From: Chthoniobacterales bacterium
GTDB taxonomy: Bacteria; Verrucomicrobiota; Verrucomicrobiia; Chthoniobacterales; UBA10450
Length of the DNA: 22,260 nucleotides
Assembly: GCA_025980625.1 (NCBI GenBank)
Contig: JAICXG010000012.1
Span: forward strand, 1-22,260
Reading direction: 5' to 3'
In this document: piece after piece, positions 7,775-16,010 of the stretch
Position numbering within the stretch: position 1 is the first letter of the stretch
Layout of the letters: each line of letters starts with the position of its first letter
The notes under the pieces: model-generated
What the model was told of the DNA's origin: nothing
Seen by the model: the letters and a program-made list of their open reading frames with translations, nothing else
Databases searched by the model: none
Program-made: the position numbers and the translations under genes

Positions 7775-8850
7775 TGAGGCCGCGGGTCGGGGTTCTGACG
7801 AGCGGTGGCGATTGTCCCGGTCTCAACGCGGTGCTGCGCGGCGTCGTGCTGGCGGCAGAGAAGCTGGGCTGGGAAGTTCTGGGGTTCAAAGATGGATTCG
7901 AAGGACTCCTTCCGCCCGGCCAGTACCTCGTGCTCGACCGGACACGCACCGACGGCATCATGCCGTTAGGCGGGACGATCATCGGGACTACCAATCGCGG
8001 CCATTTCATCGCCAAGGTGGGCGAGGGGAAACGGGCAGTCGTCGCGGCGGAAGTTATCGCCGAGGCCCGGGAGGTGCTCGAACGGCTGCTCGTTAGGGCG
8101 CTGATCATCGTCGGTGGCGACGGCTCGATGACGACGGCGCTGCAATTGCAGGAAGCTGGGATCAACTGCATCGGAGTGCCGAAGACGATCGACAACGATC
8201 TCGAGGCCACGGCGATGACATTCGGCTTCGATTCCGCGGTCGCAGCGGTGGCGGATGCGCTCGACCGCTTGCACACCACGGCAACGAGTCACAAACGCGT
8301 CATGGTGCTCGAAGTGATGGGCCGGCACGCCGGTTGGATCGCGCTCCACGGTGGCATCGCGGGCGGGGCGGACGCGATTTTGATTCCGGAAATTCCATTC
8401 GATTACGACAAGCTTGCGGCCTTCATCAAACAACGCGATGCGGCCGGTAGCCTGAGCTCACTCGTGGTCGCGGCCGAAGGTGCAACCCCAAAGGATGGCC
8501 AGCAGGTTCTGCATCAAACCCCCGCCGGCGAGTATCGGTTTGGCGGGATTGGTGATGTCGTGGCGCGCGAGTTAGCCGCACGGACTGGGAAAGAAACGCG
8601 CTGCTGCGTGCTGGGACATTTGCAACGCGGCGGCGCTCCGACCACCCTCGACCGCATTCTCGGGACGCGCTTTGGAGTCAAGGCGGTGCAGTTGGTGAAT
8701 GAAGGACACTTTGGGTCAATGGTGAGCTATCAGAATTATCAGGTGCAACACGTGCCGATTGCCGCCGCAGTCAATCGCCTGCGCCTCGTCCAACCTTCCA
8801 GCCAGATGGTGCAAACTGCGCGCGACGTGGAGATCTCGTTCGGGGATTAA
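7774..8850 (+). CDS. pfkA: 6-phosphofructokinase
   Basis: The 358-residue enzyme phosphorylates fructose 6-phosphate to fructose 1,6-bisphosphate, the committing step of glycolysis. Visible motifs are GGDCPGLNA (11-19, phosphate donor site), GGDGS (114-118), PKTIDND (136-142, catalytic Asp and substrate loop) and MGRHAGW (182-188, sugar phosphate binding). Gly in the GGDGS position is typical of ATP users, whereas PPi enzymes usually have Asp. The Lys in PKTIDND differs from the Gly of E. coli PfkA and is found in the long or group III branch and in PPi enzymes. ATP is the likely donor, but this should be stated with care. The frame is open further upstream (to 7555), but that part lies inside the carboxypeptidase gene; the ATG at 7774, overlapping its TAA, is the natural start. 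The gene converges with the HAD gene, with 17 bp between stops. Confidence 0.94.
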   Translation: MRPRVGVLTSGGDCPGLNAVLRGVVLAAEKLGWEVLGFKDGFEGLLPPGQYLVLDRTRTDGIMPLGGTIIGTTNRGHFIAKVGEGKRAVVAAEVIAEAREVLERLLVRALIIVGGDGSMTTALQLQEAGINCIGVPKTIDNDLEATAMTFGFDSAVAAVADALDRLHTTATSHKRVMVLEVMGRHAGWIALHGGIAGGADAILIPEIPFDYDKLAAFIKQRDAAGSLSSLVVAAEGATPKDGQQVLHQTPAGEYRFGGIGDVVARELAARTGKETRCCVLGHLQRGGAPTTLDRILGTRFGVKAVQLVNEGHFGSMVSYQNYQVQHVPIAAAVNRLRLVQPSSQMVQTARDVEISFGD

Positions 8851-8867
8851 ACCAAGTCGAGTACGGC

Positions 8868-9539
8868 TTAGAGTGACAAGGTGAGCCCAGCGACCTGCTC
8901 CACCGTTAGCTCATCCAATCGCCTAACGACTAAATCCGCGGCTTTGAGTTCCTCCGGCCGATGGGTTGTGGCAACCGCGACCGCTTTCATCCCGGCCGCA
9001 TGCGCCGCTTCGATCCCGACATAGGCATCCTCAAACACCACACACTTTTGCGCCGGCATGTTGAGCCGCTCCGCCGCTTTCAAAAACACCTCGGGATTTG
9101 GTTTGCCATGCACCACATCCTCGGCAGCAACGATCGCGCGAAACGCCTGCCCGAGCCCGATCCGCGCCAGCACAGCCTCAATGTTAGCGCGCGGCGTAGA
9201 GGACGCGACCGCGCATGCTATCCGAGCCTCGTGCAGCCGATGCAGCCACTCCACCACTCCCGGTAACGGTGCGATCTTCCCCTGCGCGACCAGCTCGCGG
9301 TAAAGCACCTCTTTTCGATCCGCCAGGCGCGCGACATCCTTTGGGTCACTCGCCCAGCGATGAATCTTCTCGATAATGTACGGACTTTTCATCCCGAACC
9401 CGCGGATGAAACTGTCGGCTGCGATCTGCTTCCCCAGCTCCTGGGCCAGCCGGCGCCAGCTTTGTTCGTGCAGCCTGGCAGAGTCGATGATAACTCCGTC
9501 CCAATCGAAGATTGCACCAAAGGGCGGCTCCGCGCCCAT
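8868..9539 (-). CDS. HAD-superfamily phosphatase / beta-phosphoglucomutase-like
   Basis: The 223-residue protein has the four HAD motifs: FDWDGVIIDS (11-20, nucleophile Asp12 and acid/base Asp14), VASSTPR (111-117, motif II), Lys146 in GKPNPEVF (motif III), and FEDAYVGIEAAHAAGM (169-184, motif IV acidic pair). A helical cap lies between motifs I and II (about 20-90), as in the beta-phosphoglucomutase/phosphatase subgroup. Substrates in this group are sugar phosphates or similar small phosphate esters; the exact one cannot be read from sequence. It is the last gene of a three-gene - strand operon, starting 2 bp after the stop of the pseudoprotease gene. A functional link to those proteases is not obvious. 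A GCCTAACG word lies at 8931-8938. Confidence 0.9.
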   Translation of the reverse strand: MGAEPPFGAIFDWDGVIIDSARLHEQSWRRLAQELGKQIAADSFIRGFGMKSPYIIEKIHRWASDPKDVARLADRKEVLYRELVAQGKIAPLPGVVEWLHRLHEARIACAVASSTPRANIEAVLARIGLGQAFRAIVAAEDVVHGKPNPEVFLKAAERLNMPAQKCVVFEDAYVGIEAAHAAGMKAVAVATTHRPEELKAADLVVRRLDELTVEQVAGLTLSL

Positions 9540-9541
9540 CG

Positions 9542-11059
9542 CTATTGAAGCCGTTGGAGGGCCGGCAAACCGTAGTTTTTCTGCAACGCCTGCGCTTCCT
9601 GCTCGACCTCGGCCGCGCTTAGCTCCAACTGTTTCGGATCATCCTCCGTCGTGATCACGTGAAAACCGTTGATCGGAGTTTTCACCGCCTCGGCCAGGTC
9701 GGCGAGTGACTCGATCTCCTTCCCATTCACCTTCTTCACCACGAGATAACTGAAATCATCGTAGCCAATCGTACCGTTCGCCGGGAGCACCTGGCTTAGA
9801 ATGACAACGTGCCGATGTCCTTCCGGAAAAAGTTCGGATTGAAACTTGTCCAGATAGACAAAGTCCTGCGGCGCGTCTTTTTGCCAGTTCGCGCCCCATT
9901 CCTTGAGATACTGGCGTGTCAGTTCCTGAAAAATCAGACCGCCAAGGACGTAGTAAGAGGGCGGCTCGTCGATGTTATAGGGCGGAACGACATAATTTTC
10001 CTCGTTGCGATGCTCAAGTTTGACGTTGATGGTGAGTGGCTTTCCCTGGCGCAGAATGTGGAGCGGGAGTGAATCTCCCACGTAAGCCTTCCCATTGATG
10101 AGATTGCCAAACCCGAGTTTGCCATAGAGATCATCGACATAGTTGCCGTTCTTATCGATCTCGTGGCCATCCACGGCCACGACAATGTCGCCTGCCTGGA
10201 GACCAGCCTTGGCCGCAGGCTGACCCGGCTCTACCGCCGTGATATAGACGCCGGCGCCTTTGTTATCCTCACCCGCGTATTCACGTAGCTCCGGATCGCG
10301 CGTCGGGAAAAAAGATATCCCTAACGAGGGAAAGCCTTGATAATGGGGACTCGCGGCATCTTTCAGAAAATGCGCGATGATCGCCGCCGGGATCGCGTCC
10401 ATCACCTGGGTGCGCGGATCGAAGCGGAGAAGGAGCGCAGCCAGCTTGTTGTTCTTAACCAGCGGCACCGTGTAACTGTTATCGCGATACTGCATCGGGA
10501 TACTCAACCGGTAAGTAAGGAAATCGGCTATGTCCGCCGGATAGCGACTCATCCCAATGGTAGTGACGATGCCTTCGGTCACAACAAGCGCGCCGGTCGG
10601 CTCCAACTGCCAGGCGGAAAGCTTGTCTCCAACGACAGTGTCGAGAGCAAGATCGAGCGGCTGAAGACCGTTGAGAAAATTCTTTTCGCTCGGCTCGAGT
10701 AGCGCAAGGTTCGACTCGTAATCCACCACCACCACGGTGGCCGCAGTCTTATCGCCCGATTCCGCCCGTTCCAACTCGACGTAATTCTCATTCGCGACCA
10801 GATCGGCCGTGACCAGAACACGACCGTGCGGCAGGACTGCGCCGAGTGCGCGCTTCGAGAACGGCGCCTTCTTTTGCCACGGTCGAAAGTAATCATAGGG
10901 CTGGCCAGTGACATTGACCCGGACCAAGGAGACTTCCTTTGCCTGCACTGCGCCGCGCGCGGTCGGCGGGAGCTTCTTCACCGCCACCGGCGCCTTCTTT
11001 CCCTCGGCGAGAGGCAGGCTGATAACTAATGCGAGTATGAAAATTGCAATCTTGCGCAT
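9542..11059 (-). CDS. Deg/HtrA-like PDZ protein with degraded catalytic triad (pseudoprotease)
   Basis: The 505-residue secreted protein (signal peptide to about residue 20) is colinear with the Deg-type protease encoded 5 bp upstream, including a PDZ domain (about 245-345, GAGVYITAVEPGQPAAKAGLQAGDIVVAVDGHEI) and the C-terminal region after the PDZ (SYYVLGGLIFQELT). The catalytic site is not conserved. The His region MTNAHVV of the partner reads VTADLV here (Asp86 in place of His). The Asp region DCDLALL reads YESNLALL (Asn117 in place of Asp). The GNSGGPV active-site loop reads DNSYTVPL around Ser195, losing the oxyanion glycines. It therefore cannot use the normal Deg mechanism. Open frame, secretion signal and intact PDZ argue for a functional non-catalytic protein, perhaps a regulator or subunit of its neighbour (inference). 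Confidence 0.85.
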   Translation of the reverse strand: MRKIAIFILALVISLPLAEGKKAPVAVKKLPPTARGAVQAKEVSLVRVNVTGQPYDYFRPWQKKAPFSKRALGAVLPHGRVLVTADLVANENYVELERAESGDKTAATVVVVDYESNLALLEPSEKNFLNGLQPLDLALDTVVGDKLSAWQLEPTGALVVTEGIVTTIGMSRYPADIADFLTYRLSIPMQYRDNSYTVPLVKNNKLAALLLRFDPRTQVMDAIPAAIIAHFLKDAASPHYQGFPSLGISFFPTRDPELREYAGEDNKGAGVYITAVEPGQPAAKAGLQAGDIVVAVDGHEIDKNGNYVDDLYGKLGFGNLINGKAYVGDSLPLHILRQGKPLTINVKLEHRNEENYVVPPYNIDEPPSYYVLGGLIFQELTRQYLKEWGANWQKDAPQDFVYLDKFQSELFPEGHRHVVILSQVLPANGTIGYDDFSYLVVKKVNGKEIESLADLAEAVKTPINGFHVITTEDDPKQLELSAAEVEQEAQALQKNYGLPALQRLQ

Positions 11060-11064
11060 AAGAA

Positions 11065-12564
11065 TCAGATACTACCCCGGGACGCGACGGCTGGTCTTGA
11101 CGGCGGCTGCTCGTCAAGGTTTTGCTCGACGGGAACGTTATAACGCGTTTTGATCCGCTCGCGTGCTTCCTCCACCTTCTTCGGGTCGAGCACAAGCGGC
11201 GGCCCATCACCGATCATTTTGACGACGAAACGATCAGCCGGCTGCTCAAATGCGCGCGCCAAGTCCTGGAGCGTGCCGATTTTCTTCCCATTGATCTCGT
11301 CCACGATGCTGTCGCGAAATGGTGTCAGGTAAGTGTTGGTCGGGTCGGGAAGAATGTTTGTTAGAATGATGACTTCCGGATGCTTGAGATACAGCTGATC
11401 GCTGACAAAGAAATCGAAATAATGTCGGATGCGGAGATCGCTGATCCGGTAGGCTTCGAGCAGGTCGAGAGACATCGGCTGGAATAGTAATCCACCATAA
11501 AGGACATAGCGTGGCCGGATATCGTAGCTATGGCCCTGCATGAGATATGGCCAGACGGTGCCAAGGGTAACGCTGGCCGTGATCGGCTGCTTGTTTCGCC
11601 AGATATCCAGCTTGACGCTATCGCCCTTGAATTTCCGCTCCACCACCTCGGGCATCTGCACCCGTTCCCCTTCGTATTCGACAAAGGCATCGCTCGCGAT
11701 CGGATGACCATCGATCGCCAGCAGGACGTCACCTTGTTGCAATGCCTTGGCGCACGGCCCGGCTTGGATGACTGTGCCGACGAGCACTCCGCGATCGTCA
11801 TCTTTCAAACCGAGATAATGACGCTGGGCTGGATTCTGCAGCTTAAAGTAAGTGATCCCGAGATCGACATACCGGTCATAGTGGCCGTCCTCGATGTCCT
11901 TCAGGAAACGCCGAATTACCGGCGTCGGAATCATATAAGCGACGCCTTGGGCGACATCGCCGCTGTAACCCTGAAAGGCAACGCCGACTACCTGCCCGTT
12001 TTGCAGGACCGGTCCGCCGCTGTTACCCGGGTTAATCTGGGCGCTGATCTGGACCGCGAGATGGGAGTCGATCGCGGAGTGAGTGTAAAGATTAAAGTCG
12101 ATCCGCGAGACGATCCCGGTTGTGACTGACATTCGTTCGCCTCCGATAGGATAACCGTAGGCCGAGACAGTCGATTCGAGAGCGGGAATGCCGCCGAACT
12201 GGAGCGGCTTCATCGATTTCCAGAAGTTCGGGTTCTGCACCTGAAGGAGGGCCAGGTCGCAATCGTGGGCCACGAACTGGACGGTGGCGGGATATTTATT
12301 CGGGTCGCCTTCGTGTTCGACGGTGAGATAACGGCTGTTGCTTACGACGTGAGCGTTAGTCATGATCCGCTGGCCGTCGATGATAAAGCCGGCGCCGACC
12401 GCGCGCCCGATCATGCCGGAGTTCCACGGCGCGCGATAATCGGGTTCCGATTCGGTCGAGGTGATGCGGACCAAGCTGTTTTGGATCTCACCATTGGGCT
12501 GCGCCTGCGCTGCGACGACGATGAAAAAAGCGAGGACGCAGAAAAGAAGACGAAAATTTTGCAT
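11065..12564 (-). CDS. Deg/HtrA-type serine protease with PDZ domain
   Basis: The 499-residue protein has a signal peptide (to about residue 22, AAQAQP) and a trypsin-like domain with an intact triad: His72 in TNAHVV, Asp103 in DCDLALLQV, and Ser182 in NPGNSGGPV. A PDZ domain follows at about 255-335 (GVLVGTVIQAGPCAKALQQGDVLLAIDGHPI). After it comes a long C-terminal region with YVLYGGLLFQPMS and VIILTNILPDPTN, as in the Deg subgroup that includes plant Deg9/Deg2-like proteins rather than E. coli DegP. It should degrade or refold damaged proteins in the periplasm. It is the first gene of an operon with the pseudoprotease (5 bp gap) and the HAD gene. No Shine-Dalgarno sequence is visible before the ATG. 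Family and activity are well supported. Confidence 0.93.
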   Translation of the reverse strand: MQNFRLLFCVLAFFIVVAAQAQPNGEIQNSLVRITSTESEPDYRAPWNSGMIGRAVGAGFIIDGQRIMTNAHVVSNSRYLTVEHEGDPNKYPATVQFVAHDCDLALLQVQNPNFWKSMKPLQFGGIPALESTVSAYGYPIGGERMSVTTGIVSRIDFNLYTHSAIDSHLAVQISAQINPGNSGGPVLQNGQVVGVAFQGYSGDVAQGVAYMIPTPVIRRFLKDIEDGHYDRYVDLGITYFKLQNPAQRHYLGLKDDDRGVLVGTVIQAGPCAKALQQGDVLLAIDGHPIASDAFVEYEGERVQMPEVVERKFKGDSVKLDIWRNKQPITASVTLGTVWPYLMQGHSYDIRPRYVLYGGLLFQPMSLDLLEAYRISDLRIRHYFDFFVSDQLYLKHPEVIILTNILPDPTNTYLTPFRDSIVDEINGKKIGTLQDLARAFEQPADRFVVKMIGDGPPLVLDPKKVEEARERIKTRYNVPVEQNLDEQPPSRPAVASRGSI

Positions 12565-12776
12565 CAGAAAAAGAGCGGCAAGATCAAACAGAAGATCCCG
12601 GCTGTAAAACGAGAATCGAAGCGTTAGATGAAGTCGTGGCGAAAACGTTCAGTTGTTGCGCGCACTGCGCGGGGCGACCAAAATAGGCGCGCGAAGGAAT
12701 TCAACCCCGGATCACCACCGGCGCTGGAGTCTTCGAGCAGAAAGATTGCTTGCCGCCGGACTTAGCGGCATCGAGG

Positions 12777-13370
12777 TCAGGGCGCGGGCGAAGCGCTGGC
12801 CGGCTTCTGCGCCGCGGCAGGCGGTGCCGCGGTCGGTCCGCTGCTTCCTGTTTTCCCGCTTTGAATGCCCTGGCCGTTCGCGTTGGTATCTGTTCGCGCG
12901 TGAGAGATCTCTTTGCCGGGCTCTGTTTGCTCACTCCCGGGGTTCGCCGCTGCTTCCTCTTCGTGCGCTTTCTGCGCGGCGACTTCCTCTTCGCTGAAAC
13001 CCATTCGCTTCATCAGGTCGGAAGTCGGGTGAGGTATTGCTCTGGCTGATTGCAGTCGCGCCGCGGCGTCCAATTGGTGTTGCGCGCGCTCCCGCTCCCG
13101 CGCCGCTTCCCTGGCTTGCGCTTGCGCAGACAGGGTGGAGCGGCGACTGGCTTTGGTCGCGGCGGCATCGGCTCGTTTCTGCGCGAGCGATTGAGATTCG
13201 GCATCGAGGTCGCGCCGGCGATTGATCTGTTCCCAGCGCCGCGGCGAGCCAGGACGCGCCAGATGGTGAAGATAGGCGGGTGTCGGAGTGGGAGTGGGGC
13301 TGGCCTGGTCATCGGCCAGCGCGCCATGACTCAAACATGCCAGCGAAATAATCATGACTATGAGTTTCAT
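12777..13370 (-). CDS. Secreted Ala/Arg/Glu-rich protein of unknown function
   Basis: I do not recognise a family. The 197-residue product begins MKLIVMIISLACLSHGALADD, a standard signal peptide, then a short PTPTPTPA stretch. A long charged region rich in Ala, Arg, Gln and Glu (about 50-130) is likely helical or coiled coil. The tail is disordered, rich in Pro, Ala, Ser and Gly. The start at 13370 is chosen over the upstream ATG at 13397 because AGGAG lies about 8 bases before it and the signal peptide begins there. The low-complexity make-up means short similarities would be unreliable. It lies between the Deg operon and the MATE gene, all on the - strand, with gaps of about 210 and 90 bp. 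Periplasmic location is inferred from the signal peptide. Confidence 0.6.
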   Translation of the reverse strand: MKLIVMIISLACLSHGALADDQASPTPTPTPAYLHHLARPGSPRRWEQINRRRDLDAESQSLAQKRADAAATKASRRSTLSAQAQAREAARERERAQHQLDAAARLQSARAIPHPTSDLMKRMGFSEEEVAAQKAHEEEAAANPGSEQTEPGKEISHARTDTNANGQGIQSGKTGSSGPTAAPPAAAQKPASASPAP

Positions 13371-13461
13371 CGTTTGTCTCCTCTTTCCAAAGAGCATCGG
13401 ATGTGCCAGTCAAGGCAAGCGCTGGGCTCCTGCCTGTCATCCTTCGTTAGGCAGGCCGTAA

Positions 13462-14826
13462 TCAGGCTGGCGCGGGCAGCGGCGCCTCGTCAAACCTCAG
13501 CTTTCGTCCCAGCTCGCGTCGCAGGAGGAGCAGGATAACGGCTGCCTGGATGACCTGCGACATGACTGACAGATACCAGACCTGGCGAATCTGAAATCCG
13601 GGCAAACGCGAGATAAGGATGGCCGGCAAAGCAAAGAGTAGCAGGCGCGAACCGGTGCTCAGGAGCGGCGGGACGGTGTTACCCAGGCCTTGGAAGATAC
13701 TTGAGCAACTGAAGGCGATCCCCGAGGCCAGGAAGTTAAGCGAGACAATCCTCAGATATTCGCTGCCGAAGGCGATAACCTGCGCATCGCCAGAGAATCC
13801 GCGAATGAAGAATGGCGCGAACGCACCCGCCATAATGGTGAGCACCGCCATCAGGGCCGCGGCGAGGCCAATCGCCGCAAAGACGGAATGCCGGACGCGA
13901 TCGGCCCGCCGGCCGCCGAAGTTTTGCCCGACGACCGGCGAAACGGCAAAGCTCAGCGCCAGGACAGGCAGAAACATCGCCTGCATGACGCGCGCGCCGA
14001 TCCCGAAGCCCGCCTGCGCCGCGGCGCCAAACTGTCGGATGATTGCGTAAACGACAAAGACATAGATAGAAAAGAGCGCAAACTCAGCTCCTGCCGGCAG
14101 ACCGATCTTCAGCATGGCCCACCAGATTTTTACCTGCACGCCCCACTGCCTCGGCCGCAGCCGCAGATAGTGATAGCTCTTCTCAAAGTAAAGCAGCATG
14201 AGAGCGTCAGCGGCGAGAATGGAGACAAAGGTGGCGAGCGCGGCGCCAGTCACTCCGAGCCGTGGCCATGGGCCGATCCCAAAGATGAACAAGGGTGCGA
14301 GCACCATGTTAAGGATCACACTCAGGACCTGGAGGCCGACCGCGGGTTTGACAATGCCGGTAGCGCGCAAGCTCGACCCGAGCGTGACGAGCGGGAATTG
14401 AAGAAGCATCGCGGGGATAAACCAGTTGAGATATTCTTTCGCGAGCCTGCCAGTGAGTTGATCCGCGCTCAGTGCGTGACAATAGACATCCCGCAAGAGA
14501 AAGCCCACCGTTCCAAAAAACGCGCCGACGCAGAAGGACATGACTAGCGACTGGTTGAAGGCTTCTTCGGCGTTCGCCTGATCCTTGCGACCGGCGGCTT
14601 GCGCGATCAGCGCCGTTGTTCCAACCCCCAGCATCTGGGTAAGGGCGAGCACTACCATGGTCAGGTTGCCGGCCACCCCGACGGCCGCAATGGCTTCCTT
14701 GCCAAGATGCCCGACCCAGTAAAGATCGGCCAGGAGATAGAGTGTCTGCACCAGCATGCTGACGGCGAGAAAGCTGGCCATGTGTAAGAGATGGCCTATG
14801 ACGGAACCTTCGGTCAGATCTTTCAT
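13462..14826 (-). CDS. MATE family efflux transporter
   Basis: The 454-residue polytopic membrane protein starts MKDLTEGSVIGHLLHMASF and continues with the family's first helix, SMLVQTLYLLADLYWVGHLG, and VGVAGNLTMVVLALTQMLGVGTTALIAQAAGRKD. About twelve hydrophobic segments follow, arranged as two similar halves. MATE proteins export drugs and other organic compounds in exchange for Na+ or H+. The frame is open upstream to 14907, but the extra 27 residues are Arg/His/Pro-rich and unlike the family, whose members commonly begin at this MKDLT-type motif. Substrate is unknown. A CGTTAGGC word (13445-13452) lies just beyond its stop codon. Confidence 0.93.
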   Translation of the reverse strand: MKDLTEGSVIGHLLHMASFLAVSMLVQTLYLLADLYWVGHLGKEAIAAVGVAGNLTMVVLALTQMLGVGTTALIAQAAGRKDQANAEEAFNQSLVMSFCVGAFFGTVGFLLRDVYCHALSADQLTGRLAKEYLNWFIPAMLLQFPLVTLGSSLRATGIVKPAVGLQVLSVILNMVLAPLFIFGIGPWPRLGVTGAALATFVSILAADALMLLYFEKSYHYLRLRPRQWGVQVKIWWAMLKIGLPAGAEFALFSIYVFVVYAIIRQFGAAAQAGFGIGARVMQAMFLPVLALSFAVSPVVGQNFGGRRADRVRHSVFAAIGLAAALMAVLTIMAGAFAPFFIRGFSGDAQVIAFGSEYLRIVSLNFLASGIAFSCSSIFQGLGNTVPPLLSTGSRLLLFALPAILISRLPGFQIRQVWYLSVMSQVIQAAVILLLLRRELGRKLRFDEAPLPAPA

Positions 14827-14921
14827 CGTATGATTATCGCCTTGTATGCCATCTACTCGCGGATGGCAATGGTGAACACCTGGCCGGGGTCGCACGATCG
14901 CGGCCATGGTTGCAACGCAAA

Positions 14922-14947
14922 GCGGGCGCCGCTTTCGCGCCGCCCGC
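14922..14947 (-). terminator. Intrinsic terminator downstream of the MsrB-like gene
   Basis: Read on the - strand, a 7-bp GC stem (GCGGGCG/CGCCCGC), one mismatch and three more pairs close a GAAA tetraloop. It is followed by TTTGCGTT. It lies about 120 bases after the stop of the gene at 15066-15662 and before the MATE gene, so it probably separates the two transcripts. The T-run is short. Confidence 0.5.
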
Positions 14948-15065
14948 CCGAGGTGTTAGCCGAGCGGTAAAGCCATGGTACCGGCCCAGCAATCAGTAAT
15001 AAAGCAGCCGTTATGCCGCGGGCGCCGTGAACCGGGGAGTTGCTCCAGCTCGCGATGAGTTCCGT

Positions 15066-15662
15066 CTACTTCTTCTCCTGCCCTACGAGCGGCAGGTAGG
15101 CTTCATAGCCCTTGTCTTTCATGTCCTCCTTCGGAATGAAATGCAAGGCCGCTGATTGGATCGAATAACGTTGGCCGGTGGGCGATTTCGGGTCGGCAAA
15201 AACATGTCCAAGGTGCGCGTCGCTCCTTTTCGCGCGCACTTCTGTGCGATGCATGTCCTGGGAGTTATCCGGTTTTTCAATAAGGAGATTTGTCGAGATG
15301 GGTTTGCTAAAAGCAGGTATGCCAAGGCCGCTATCGTATTTGTCGAGCGAAGTGAAGAGCGGCTGGCCGTCGATGACATCAACATAAATGCCGGTGCGCT
15401 GGTTGTTCCAGTACTCGTTTTGAAATGGCATCTGGCTGCCACCTTGCCGCACGACGTTGTATTCCTCGGCTTTGAGCCGGCCCCGCAGGACGGCGTCGCT
15501 TGGGATCGGCCGGTTGGGGTCGAAGCCGTGGGTGTCGCGGCTCTCCTTTTGCGAGAGGAACAGGAAATAGACTGCCACAGCAGTGGCCAGGACCGCGAAA
15601 AAAATCGCGATATAGGAGCTGAGACTTGATTTCTCTTCGCTTGTGATGCGGCCGGCGTACAT
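15066..15662 (-). CDS. Membrane-anchored MsrB-fold protein with Ser at the catalytic Cys position
   Basis: The 198-residue protein has one N-terminal membrane helix (about 17-36) and then a MsrB (peptide-methionine (R)-S-oxide reductase) domain. Family segments are visible: EYNVVRQGGSQMPFQNEYW, GIYVDVIDGQPLFTSLDKYDSG, HRTEVRAKRSDAHLGHVF, and a final SAALHFIP...GYEAYLPLV. In active enzymes the reductive Cys lies in RYCxNSAAL. Here it is RYSIQSAAL, with Ser167 encoded by TCG. The substrate-pocket GWPSF is also changed, to GIPAF. The zinc CxxC pairs are absent, as in one normal branch. With no resolving Cys either, canonical methionine sulfoxide reduction is unlikely. The domain should face the periplasm. 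It is probably monocistronic, with a terminator-like hairpin at 14922-14947. Confidence 0.85.
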   Translation of the reverse strand: MYAGRITSEEKSSLSSYIAIFFAVLATAVAVYFLFLSQKESRDTHGFDPNRPIPSDAVLRGRLKAEEYNVVRQGGSQMPFQNEYWNNQRTGIYVDVIDGQPLFTSLDKYDSGLGIPAFSKPISTNLLIEKPDNSQDMHRTEVRAKRSDAHLGHVFADPKSPTGQRYSIQSAALHFIPKEDMKDKGYEAYLPLVGQEKK

Positions 15663-15940
15663 GGGATGGCGCTTAGGTTGTTGCTACGGGTTTGGCAGCT
15701 CCATTTTCATTTTCATGCGCAAGTGATTGTCCTTCTCTCACATAATTGAGATGCTGGTGGCAGGTCAAACCTAAAAATGTAGCAGTTCGATCTGGCCCGA
15801 GTACACGGAGCGGAGACAAACATGGCCGGGCCGCACCACTCCCCGGCAGGAAATGCGATCTCGAGCTGGCTCAGGTCGGGTAGATGATCGTAGCACCGCT
15901 GTTGTCAGTGACATACTCACGCCGGATTCCGCCGGCAATA
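15663..15940. other. Intergenic stretch upstream of the MsrB-like gene
   Basis: No convincing coding frame is present. The part near 15700-15760 is comparatively AT-rich (runs such as TCATTTTCATTTTCATG and CATAATTGAG) and probably holds the promoter of the MsrB-like gene. I cannot place -35 and -10 boxes with confidence. Confidence 0.35.
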
Positions 15941-16010
15941 ACGAGGTGTCATGCTTGACAAGGCAATCTTGTCGAACCTCATCAAGAACGAGATAGATAC
16001 CACACCTCGT
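15941..16010. repeat. Inverted repeat with nested hairpin
   Basis: ACGAGGTGT (15941-15949) is perfectly complementary to ACACCTCGT (16002-16010). Between them lies a second perfect hairpin, GACAAG (15957-15962) with CTTGTC (15968-15973). The left arm contains the possible ribosome binding site of the small frame starting at 15951. Pairing in RNA could therefore hide that site. The role is unknown. Confidence 0.4.

Larger units (their letters stand above)
3733..10326. repeat. Densest cluster of the dispersed word (T)CGTTAGG(C)
   Basis: Eleven copies of CGTTAGG or its complement occur here, starting at 3733, 4993, 5105, 5427, 5940, 6719, 6969, 7964, 8091, 8931 and 10320. Four more lie at 13445, 21045, 21107 and 22211. 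Twelve of the fifteen extend to CGTTAGGC and thirteen to TCGTTAGG. Both orientations and all reading frames are used, so the bias acts on DNA rather than protein. Role unknown. Confidence 0.6.

Noticed and set aside
14827..14907. 27-residue N-terminal extension of the MATE frame
   Set aside because: It is Arg/His/Pro-rich, unlike the family, which begins at the MKDLT-type motif.
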